Below are positions 1-6,324 of a stretch of 9,222 nt of DNA, one piece after another. The first letter of the stretch is position 1. The number at the start of each line of letters is the position of its first letter. Position numbers and translations under genes: made by a program. A model generated the notes under the pieces. That model saw only the letters and a list, made by a program, of their open reading frames with translations. It ran no database searches and was not told where the DNA came from. The stretch spans positions 1 through 9,222 of the forward strand of contig CALBTQ010000662.1 in assembly GCA_937967875.1 (NCBI GenBank). Direction: 5' to 3'. This DNA comes from an uncultured Pseudomonadota bacterium. Its GTDB lineage: Bacteria > Lernaellota > Lernaellaia > Lernaellales > Lernaellaceae.

Positions 1-45
1 CCACCGAGATCTACACTCTTTCCCTACACGACGCTCTTCCGATCT
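1..45. other. Illumina P5/Read 1 adapter, not genomic
   Basis: The first 45 bases match the inner part of the Illumina TruSeq universal (P5) adapter, ending in the characteristic GCTCTTCCGATCT next to the insert. The outermost 13 bases of the full adapter are absent. The same 45 bases occur in inverted orientation at the other end of the window. This is library sequence kept in the assembly; genomic sequence starts at 46 and the gene there is cut. Confidence 0.97.
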
Positions 46-384
46 CAGCAACATGTGCGGGCTGGGCACGTCCAAATCGAACCATTCGCTCAGATGTTCA
101 AGCAACACGGCCGGCGCGTAGGGGCGGAACCATTGCCGGTGTTTGACCTGCTCGTTGAGGCGATGATGCATTTGCGGATCGCGCGGATCGGCCAGAATGC
201 TGCGTTGCCCCAACGCGCGCGGACCGAATTCCGCGCCGCCCTGAAACCAGCCGACGATGCGCCCTTCGGTCAACAGGCGGGCGACGGCGGCGCACAGATC
301 GGGCGGACGCTCGATGACGAGCGGAATGTTGGGCGTCGACCAGCGGCGGCCGGCGCGATCGTCGGGGTAGACGAACTTGTTCAC
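46..384 (-). CDS. Carbamoyltransferase C-terminal domain protein (NodU/TobZ type), 3' end cut off
   Basis: In the frame starting at GTG (384-382), 113 codons run without a stop into the adapter, so the C-terminus is missing. The translation carries the hallmark of the carbamoyltransferase C-terminal domain (Carbam_trans_C, the YrdC-like part of NodU/CmcH/TobZ): GWFQGGAEFGPRALGQRSIL at residues 45-64, followed by ADPR (65-68), LNEQVKHR (76-83) and FRPYAPAVL (86-94). In TobZ this fold makes carbamoyladenylate, and a separate N-terminal Kae1-like domain passes the carbamoyl group to a sugar hydroxyl. That N-terminal domain, normally about 350 residues, is absent: the frame has a TAA at 418-420 and the conserved block begins only about 45 residues after the GTG. 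The start overlaps the TGA of the preceding gene as GTGA, suggesting translational coupling. The family call is firm. It is open whether this is a stand-alone domain or a decayed gene, and what it acts on. Confidence 0.82.
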
Positions 385-3008
385 GAATCGCCCATTTCGA
401 GTTGTTTTTCGCGGAACTTAAGCCACCAGGCCGCGCCCTTGAGCACGGCGCGTTCGGTGGGGGACATCGCGCGGTAGCGGCCGACCAGGTGTTCGATGCG
501 GCCGAGGTCGTCGCAGGATTTATAACAGCCGATCTTCGCGTGCGGATCGTTGCCGATGTTGGCAAACCACGGATCTTCCTTGGCCAACACGTTGGTTTTG
601 TCGCGCCACTCGCGTTGAATGTCGCTGGTCCACAGTTCCTTGAACGTCGTCTCGTGCAGGTTGCCCAGCGGGATGCGGTGCGCCTTGAGGCAGCCGTTGA
701 CGTCGCCGTCGGCCATGATGCGCGCGAATTGCCAGCCGACCGTGCAGGGCATCGAATCGATGATCGTCATGTCGTGTTCGCCGGTGGTCGTGTGGCTGCC
801 GCCGATGCGCCGGAGGAACTGATCGTATTTGAACAGGTGCAGACGCGGCGGATGTTCGTTGTCGATCCACTCGCGGACGCGCAACGCCTCGCGATGCAGC
901 CAGGCGCGCTGCTCTTCGTTCATCAGCAGCACATCGGTGCGGCCGGGGATGGTGTCGAGCACGGTGAACTCGACCGACTCGCTTTTCGTATCGAGCGCGA
1001 AATCGACCATCTCCTTGATCTGATGAAAATTGAGATTGTTGATCACATGGTAGACCTTGATGAACGGCACCATGTGCTTGATTTCGTTGAGACGCATCAG
1101 GTTGCGCTTGATCTGCTCGTAGGTCTCCTCGGTCTTGTTCGGATGCAGCAGGCTGTAGACATCCGCCGTACCGGACCACACCGAGACGGTCATGTAATCG
1201 ACGCGCTGGTCGGCGAGGAACTTTACCACCTCGTCGTCGATCAGCGTAAAGTTGGTGTTCACGTTGCACACCAATCCGCGTTTTTTAATCTCGGCGATGA
1301 TCGTCAGGATATCCGGATGGCAGAAGGGCTCGCCGCCGCCGGCGATGTACACTTCCTTGCTGCCCATCTCGATCATGTCGTCGAGCAGCCGGATGATGAT
1401 CGGCAACGGCAGCACGGCATCGCGCTTGGGCGACGGCAGCGCCTTGTCGAGCAAGAGCGGGCTGTTGCACCAGCAGGCGAGACAATCGTTGTTGCAAACG
1501 TTCGTCGGGTCGATCTGCACCGTGTGCGGACCGACGAAGCTTTCGCGGCCGTCGAGCACGCCGACGATGTCGAGGTTGCCCTCGATGAACGACCGCACGC
1601 GGGTGAGAAACGCCGGGGCGCGCAATCGCGAGCCGGGTCCGCCGTTGTCGCTGGCGGAGGATTTTGGCTCGCCGGGCATCGCCGCGTAGGTCGGCACCGC
1701 GGGCGCGGTTTCCGGTTGCGGCGGTTCGGGCATCGGCGCGGGCGGTTCTTCGGTCTGGTGTTCAGCGACCGGCAGCGCGCGGGGCTGCGGCAGCGGCGTG
1801 GTCAGCGGGATCGTTTTTTTTTTCGGATCGGTCTGCCAGAACAGCCATCGGCGCTCGTGCAGGCCCAATTCATAGGCCTCCAGCAGATTCTCGGCGGTGA
1901 CGCCCCAGTTGTATTTGGTTTCCGCGCGCAGGCGGGCTTTGGCGCCCAGGCGGCGGCGCAGGTCTTCGTCGGCGAGCAGCTTGCCCACGCCGGCGGCCAG
2001 TTGTTCGGCGTTGCCCGGCGCGACCAGCACGCCCGCGTCGCCGATCATCCGCGGCACTTCGCCCATGTTGCTGGCGACGATCGCCGCGCCGCTGGCCATG
2101 TACTCGCAAATTTTCAGCGGGCTTTTGCAGCGCGTTTGCGGCGTGTCCTCGAAGCAGGCGACGGCCACGTCGGCAGCGTTGATGTACTGCGGAATTTCGT
2201 GATGGTCGATCGCGCCGGTGAACACGACGCGGTGACTGATGCCCAGGTGCTCGGTCAGTTGGAACAACTCGCCGAAGCGTTCGCCGCCGCCGACCACCGC
2301 GAAGGTCGCGGGCGAGCCCTCGTCGATCAGCCGCTTGGCCGATTGCAAGAACAGTTCGAGGTACTGCGCGCCGTGCAACTGACCGAGGTACAAAACCATC
2401 GGTCCGTCGATGTTGTGCAGTTGCCGCACGCGCGAACCGTCGATGTCGGGCCGGAACCGATCGAGGTCGCCGCCGACGTGCGCTTCAAAAATGCGATGGT
2501 CAGGCACGCCCAGCGCCAGCGCCATTTCGCGCAACGCTTCGGAAGCGACGCTGACGGTGTCGACCAGCTTGGGCAGCACTTTTTCGAACGTCCTGATCGA
2601 CCAGCCGACAACCTTGTTCATCGGATTGTAATTGTAGATGCCGTATTCCCAGTCATCCCAGTCGTAGTGCACCGGCTTGCCTAGGCGGTACGCAGCCCAG
2701 ATCGCCGGCACGCTCACCTGCGGAAAACATTTCTGAAAATGGATGACGTCGGCCCATTCGGCGAACTGGGCGGTGCTGCGCATCTTGGCGACCAGCGCGA
2801 ACTGGTAGCGATGCACGGGGATGGTCGTGAACGGATATTCCTGCCGCGCGGTGGCCTCTTCGAGGTCGGTGCGCGGATCGAGCAAATGATAAATCAGCCG
2901 CACGTTGTGGCCGCGTTTGACGAACTCGGAGGCCAGGTACGTGACGCGCACGGTCCACGGCTCCGAATTGGAGTAGATGTCGTGCGGATGGAGCATCAGA
3001 ATGTTCAT
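381..3008 (-). CDS. GT4-like glycosyltransferase fused to a radical SAM enzyme with auxiliary-cluster tail
   Basis: This 875-residue protein has two enzymes in one chain. Residues 1-390 form a GT-B fold glycosyltransferase of GT4 type: an N-terminal Rossmann part, YLGQLHG at 207-213 opening the second domain, and a nucleotide-sugar motif KSPLKICEYMASG at 295-307 that keeps only the second glutamate (E302) of the usual E-x7-E. Residues 392-460 are a proline- and glutamate-rich linker. Residues about 495-835 are a radical SAM enzyme: C505-x3-C509-x2-C512 for the 4Fe-4S cluster, GGGE at 557-560 for SAM, then C755, C773, C828 and C832, which resemble a short SPASM/Twitch domain binding an auxiliary cluster. 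The ATG directly abuts the TAG of the upstream gene, with GGGGA five bases before it. The cytoplasmic product probably transfers a sugar and oxidises or rearranges a sugar or other precursor; the substrates cannot be read from sequence. Context suggests cell-surface glycan synthesis. Confidence 0.9.
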   Translation of the reverse strand: MNILMLHPHDIYSNSEPWTVRVTYLASEFVKRGHNVRLIYHLLDPRTDLEEATARQEYPFTTIPVHRYQFALVAKMRSTAQFAEWADVIHFQKCFPQVSVPAIWAAYRLGKPVHYDWDDWEYGIYNYNPMNKVVGWSIRTFEKVLPKLVDTVSVASEALREMALALGVPDHRIFEAHVGGDLDRFRPDIDGSRVRQLHNIDGPMVLYLGQLHGAQYLELFLQSAKRLIDEGSPATFAVVGGGERFGELFQLTEHLGISHRVVFTGAIDHHEIPQYINAADVAVACFEDTPQTRCKSPLKICEYMASGAAIVASNMGEVPRMIGDAGVLVAPGNAEQLAAGVGKLLADEDLRRRLGAKARLRAETKYNWGVTAENLLEAYELGLHERRWLFWQTDPKKKTIPLTTPLPQPRALPVAEHQTEEPPAPMPEPPQPETAPAVPTYAAMPGEPKSSASDNGGPGSRLRAPAFLTRVRSFIEGNLDIVGVLDGRESFVGPHTVQIDPTNVCNNDCLACWCNSPLLLDKALPSPKRDAVLPLPIIIRLLDDMIEMGSKEVYIAGGGEPFCHPDILTIIAEIKKRGLVCNVNTNFTLIDDEVVKFLADQRVDYMTVSVWSGTADVYSLLHPNKTEETYEQIKRNLMRLNEIKHMVPFIKVYHVINNLNFHQIKEMVDFALDTKSESVEFTVLDTIPGRTDVLLMNEEQRAWLHREALRVREWIDNEHPPRLHLFKYDQFLRRIGGSHTTTGEHDMTIIDSMPCTVGWQFARIMADGDVNGCLKAHRIPLGNLHETTFKELWTSDIQREWRDKTNVLAKEDPWFANIGNDPHAKIGCYKSCDDLGRIEHLVGRYRAMSPTERAVLKGAAWWLKFREKQLEMGDS
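1814..1823 (-). other. A10 homopolymer in the interdomain linker, candidate slippage site
   Basis: On the coding (minus) strand ten adenines encode Lys396-Lys398 plus the first base of Thr399, exactly where the glycosyltransferase domain ends and the proline-rich linker begins. Losing one A gives K-K-K-R-S-R and a TGA at 1804-1802, a 401-residue product. Gaining one A gives a 20-residue tail ending at a TGA at 1764-1762, a 415-residue product. Either change leaves the glycosyltransferase intact and removes the radical SAM part. Runs of nine or more A or T are known sites of polymerase slippage; use as a switch here is inference. Confidence 0.4.
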
Positions 3009-6000
3009 CTACGTCCCCGGAAATATTTTTTTGCCCGTCCGGTGCTGCCACTTCTCGATGTAGGCGTTGGTCGCCAGATTCACGGTGAACAGATAGGCCA
3101 GGCGGGGTAGCTGCACCAGCCAGCGGTACGAACGTTTGCCGCGGCGGCGCTTGGCTTTCAAGTTTTCGTCGGTTTCGAAATCGGCGAGCAGACGCTGCTG
3201 CAGCGATGTCTGCTTGCGCAGGGAATCGACTTCGCCTTCGAGGTCGCGCAACGCCGGGCGCATTTTATCGAGGTCGCCCAAGAGCAGGTCGGCCTGGGCG
3301 ACGCGATCGGCCAGCGCCTGGGTAGTGCGGCCCAGATCGATCTGCGCTTGCTGCAACTGCCGCTCCAGATGCGTATTGCGCTGCGCTTGCTTGGCGGTCT
3401 TGTCGGCCATTTCACCCAGGCGGCGCTCGGCCTGAACGATGTATTGCTCCTTCTCGCCGATGAGGGCGTCGAGCGCGGCGAGTTTGTCGCCGATCTGATT
3501 TTCCAAGCGCGCCAATTCGGCGGCGAGTTTTTCCTTGTCGCGCTGTTGGTCGGCGAGCTCTGTCTGCCGTTGCGACAACAGATCGCGCATTTGCGCCAAC
3601 TGCGATTCGTTTTTCTCGGATTCGTCGGCGAGCGCGCGACGAGCTTCGACCAGTTCCTCGTCGCGTTGGGCGACCTGCTTGCGCATTTCCTCGCGCGCCT
3701 CGTCGACCTGCACGGCCATCGCGGCGAGCTTGTCGTCCTGCGCGGATTGCACTTCGCGCAGCTTTTCGCGCGCCTCGTCGGCGGCGGCGGCCAGGGTTTC
3801 GATGCGTTCGTCGCGCCTGGTCAATTGCGTGCGCGTTTCGGCCTGCGCCTCTTTGAGCGCAGCCTCGTGTTTTTCGCGCAGCTTGTCGAGCACGTCTTGA
3901 TGCGACGTTTGCGCAGCTTCGAACTTTTGCTTGAGCAACCGCAATTCCTGATTCAACTCGCGCTCGGCGGCGGCGCGGGTGTCCAGTTCGCGCTGATAAT
4001 TCGTTTGTTGTTCCTTGGTCGCCGTTTCGGCTTTGGCCGTGGCCTTCTCCCGCTCGTGCTCATGCTTTTCGACGAGCAGCCGCACCTGCTCCTCGTGCTC
4101 GCGCCGCGTCGTTTCCTTCTCGCGGTTGAGCGTTTTGATTTCCTCGGAGGCGCTTTTCTTTTCCTCGTCGAGCAGGCGCGTGAGTTCGTCGATGCGCGTT
4201 TGCAGTTTGTCGCGCTCGGTCTGCTGTTCCTTTTTGAGTTCCTTGAACTCCTCGTCTTTTTTCTCGACAGCACGGCGCATTTCGGCTGAGAGCGTTTCGC
4301 GCAGTTGCTCTTTTTCGCGGTTGAGTGTCTTGATCTCGTCGGAGGTCTTTTTCTTCTCGTCCTCCAACTCGGCGATCAACTGGTCGACGCGCGCCTGGAG
4401 ACGATCGCGTTCCTTGACGCTCTCTTCCTTGGCCAGGCGCTGCTCGTCGTCCTTTTTCTCGACAGCCGCTTTCATCTGCGCCGAAAGCGTTTCGCGCAAT
4501 TGCTCTTTTTCGCGATTGAGCGTCTTGATCTCGTCGGAGGATTTTTTCTTCTCATCCTCCGACTCGGCGACCAACTGATCGACGCGCGCCTGCAGACGGT
4601 CGCGCTCCTTCTCGCGCTCGCGCTTGAGATCCTTGAGCTCCTCGTCCTTCTTTTCGGTGACGGACTTGAGGTCGGCGCTGAGGGTTTCGCGCAGCTTTTC
4701 GCGATCCTGCGTCAGGCGCTTGATTTCTTCGAGCGCCTTTTGCTCGGCGAGCTGTCGTTCGGTGTGCAGGCGTTTGATTTCCTCGTCGCGCGCCTTGATT
4801 TCGTAGTCGATTTTTTCCTGCATGCGCCGCAGGTCGTTTTCCTTGCCTTCCAGCTCCCGCCGGTTTTGTTCGGCCTGTTTGCGCAGTTCCTGATCGTTCT
4901 GGCGCGTGAGGTCTTTGATTTCCTCGGATAGCTCGTCGATTTTCTTGTCGCGTTCGCGCCGTTCCCCGTCGCCGCGGGCGATGGCCTGGCGCAACTCGCT
5001 GTTGAGTTTTTCGATTTCGTCTTTGGCCTGGTTGATCAGCGCCAGGCTTTCTTTGCGGAAGTAATTGCGGAAGCCCGAGAGCACCGAGCTTTTCTTTTCG
5101 CGAATCACCGGATTGGCGACGAACGCCAGCAGCGGTTTAATCGCCTGCTCCCACGTGTATTGCTCGCGCGCCAAACGCTGCGCGTTTTCGCCTTTGCGCC
5201 GCACTGCTTGCGCATCGCCAAAGATTTCGTCGAGCGCCGCGGCGATCGCTTTTTCGTCGTCGGGCGCGACGACCCAACCGGCGTCGTAATCGCGGATCGG
5301 CTTGGCCAGTTCGCCGTAATCGCCGTAGATCACCGGCAGGCCGCACCACAGGTACTCGATCGTGCGCGTGGTGAAGGCCAACTGACGCTCGGAATTGGGC
5401 TGGTACAGATCGTAGGCGACCGAGGCGCGCGCGTAGGCGGCCAGCAGTTCGTCGCGGGGAATCAGTTCGCGCACCTGCGTATTCGCGTAGCCCTTCAGCC
5501 GCTCGCGGTAATCGCGAAAGATGCCGACATTGATCGTATCCAACGCGTGATCGAAGCGTTGCTTGGGCGCGCCGACGAACAATTCCAGCGACGCGTCCTT
5601 TTCCTTGGCCACGCGCTCGGCAAGCATTTCCAGGCCGGGGAACGGATCGATCCACGGCCAGGTGACGCCGCCGAAAACGAAGCGCGGCGCGGCGGGCCAC
5701 TCGTGCGCGGGCAGGTTTTTATCAAGCGAAACCGGCACAACCTCGATCGGCGCGTGCAGCGGGTCGGCGCCGGCCATCAAAAACCAGGTGAGAAAATAGT
5801 TGCGCTGATACTGGCCCGGGCAAACCAACAAATCGGCCTTGCCGAGTGCGTCGATTTTAGTCAGCGCATCGGAAAGAAAATTGGCGCTCTGCTTGAACGC
5901 GTTTTCCAACGAGAGCGGCCCGTGCAGATCGATGATCAGCGGGATCTTCAGATCGTCGATGAACGTGGCCACGCCCCATTGCTCGACGATCAGCAAATCG

Positions 6001-6236
6001 GGCATTACCTCGAGGATGAGCTCGTTGAGTCCTTCGGGCACATACAGATAATGTTTCAGCGCGTCGGGCAGCTTGACATCGTCGGTTACCGACGCCTTGG
6101 GCAGCGCGTACATGACTTCGTGGCCGTGCGCCCGCAGCCCCTCGCCCAAGCCCCACACACGCAAACCGCCTCCGCGCACCGGTTGTCCCGGCACGGGCAG
6201 CAGCTCACAAGTCACGATGAGGATACGCTTTCTCAT
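3009..6236 (-). CDS. Glycosyltransferase with a very long C-terminal coiled coil
   Basis: This protein has 1075 residues. Residues 1-375 look like a GT-B fold glycosyltransferase related to GT4: a glycine-rich N-terminal loop (RGGGLRVWGLGEGL, 21-34), FGGVTWPWIDPFPG (188-201) at the domain junction, and RTIEYLWCGLPVIYGD (291-306) as the nucleotide-sugar site with E294. Residues about 395-1025 are highly charged (Glu, Lys, Arg, Gln, few prolines or glycines) and read as one long coiled coil, containing 65-residue tandem repeats. The last 47 residues are a basic stretch (KAKRRRGKR, 1027-1035) and an aromatic, fairly hydrophobic segment (1038-1060) that could touch the membrane or a partner. There is no signal peptide, so it is probably cytoplasmic. 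Glycosyltransferases are usually 350-400 residues, so the rod is the odd part. The ATG is preceded by no visible Shine-Dalgarno sequence; the immediate hydrophobic strand ILIVTCEL supports this start. The fusion gene follows without a gap. Confidence 0.88.
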   Translation of the reverse strand: MRKRILIVTCELLPVPGQPVRGGGLRVWGLGEGLRAHGHEVMYALPKASVTDDVKLPDALKHYLYVPEGLNELILEVMPDLLIVEQWGVATFIDDLKIPLIIDLHGPLSLENAFKQSANFLSDALTKIDALGKADLLVCPGQYQRNYFLTWFLMAGADPLHAPIEVVPVSLDKNLPAHEWPAAPRFVFGGVTWPWIDPFPGLEMLAERVAKEKDASLELFVGAPKQRFDHALDTINVGIFRDYRERLKGYANTQVRELIPRDELLAAYARASVAYDLYQPNSERQLAFTTRTIEYLWCGLPVIYGDYGELAKPIRDYDAGWVVAPDDEKAIAAALDEIFGDAQAVRRKGENAQRLAREQYTWEQAIKPLLAFVANPVIREKKSSVLSGFRNYFRKESLALINQAKDEIEKLNSELRQAIARGDGERRERDKKIDELSEEIKDLTRQNDQELRKQAEQNRRELEGKENDLRRMQEKIDYEIKARDEEIKRLHTERQLAEQKALEEIKRLTQDREKLRETLSADLKSVTEKKDEELKDLKREREKERDRLQARVDQLVAESEDEKKKSSDEIKTLNREKEQLRETLSAQMKAAVEKKDDEQRLAKEESVKERDRLQARVDQLIAELEDEKKKTSDEIKTLNREKEQLRETLSAEMRRAVEKKDEEFKELKKEQQTERDKLQTRIDELTRLLDEEKKSASEEIKTLNREKETTRREHEEQVRLLVEKHEHEREKATAKAETATKEQQTNYQRELDTRAAAERELNQELRLLKQKFEAAQTSHQDVLDKLREKHEAALKEAQAETRTQLTRRDERIETLAAAADEAREKLREVQSAQDDKLAAMAVQVDEAREEMRKQVAQRDEELVEARRALADESEKNESQLAQMRDLLSQRQTELADQQRDKEKLAAELARLENQIGDKLAALDALIGEKEQYIVQAERRLGEMADKTAKQAQRNTHLERQLQQAQIDLGRTTQALADRVAQADLLLGDLDKMRPALRDLEGEVDSLRKQTSLQQRLLADFETDENLKAKRRRGKRSYRWLVQLPRLAYLFTVNLATNAYIEKWQHRTGKKIFPGT
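4023..4607 (-). repeat. Tandem 195-bp (65-residue) coiled-coil repeats
   Basis: Three successive units of 65 residues lie inside the coiled coil: residues 544-608 (4607-4413), 609-673 (4412-4218) and 674-738 (4217-4023). Each begins ERD(R/K)LQ and contains EIKTLNREKE about 26 residues later. By eye, units 1 and 2 are identical at 50 of 65 positions and also very alike at the DNA level. Unit 3 matches well for about 36 residues and then diverges. A worn copy (EEIKRLTQDREKLRETLSA, from residue 503) precedes unit 1 at the same spacing. This looks like growth of the rod by in-frame tandem duplication. Confidence 0.9.
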
Positions 6237-6244
6237 AATCGTAT

Positions 6245-6283
6245 GATTTTACGCGATTCCCCGGCGGCGGTAAAGCGTAAATC
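6245..6283. repeat. Imperfect inverted repeat in the 88-bp gap between methyltransferase and glycosyltransferase
   Basis: GATTTTACGC (6245-6254) is mirrored by GCGTAAATC (6275-6283) with one extra T in the first arm and a 20-base GC-rich spacer. The arms fall over the proposed -10 box and immediately next to the proposed -35 box. It could be an operator or a hairpin in read-through RNA; no U-rich tract follows, so it is not a standard terminator. Chance occurrence is possible. Confidence 0.25.
6246..6274 (-). promoter_or_regulatory. Possible sigma70-type promoter for the coiled-coil glycosyltransferase
   Basis: Reading the minus strand, TTTACC (6274-6269, four of six matches to TTGACA) and TAAAAT (6251-6246, five of six to TATAAT) are 17 bases apart. 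The -10 box ends only nine bases before the ATG at 6236. A transcript started here would have almost no leader, which fits the absence of a Shine-Dalgarno sequence. Such matches arise by chance, and the gene could instead be read through from the methyltransferase 88 bases upstream. Confidence 0.33.
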
Positions 6284-6324
6284 CGCTGTATTCTTTGGAT
6301 TTTCAGCGCTTTTTCCAGTTACGT

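Noticed and set aside
46..420. A frameshift splitting a full-length carbamoyltransferase whose N-terminus lies in the upstream gene
   Set aside because: The upstream sequence encodes the radical SAM protein to its natural end, and no Kae1-like sequence is present in any frame there.
98..565. Minus-strand 155-codon frame over the end of the radical SAM gene and the carbamoyltransferase gene
   Set aside because: Arg/Ala/Pro-rich shifted frame. The neighbouring frame carries the conserved GWFQGG-EFGPRALG motif instead.
402..2684. Long plus-strand open frame (760 codons) opposite the glycosyltransferase-radical SAM gene
   Set aside because: Its translation is rich in His, Arg, Ala and Asp without any domain, typical of the antisense frame of a GC-biased gene. 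The minus strand has clear catalytic motifs.
4023..4730. Direct repeats as a CRISPR array or non-coding satellite
   Set aside because: The repeats are 195 bp, have no unique spacers and stay in frame inside a coding sequence, so they are protein repeats.
3348..4931. Plus-strand frames rich in Leu, Phe and Ser that look like membrane proteins
   Set aside because: They are the reverse of Lys/Glu codons in the coiled coil; the apparent hydrophobicity is a by-product.
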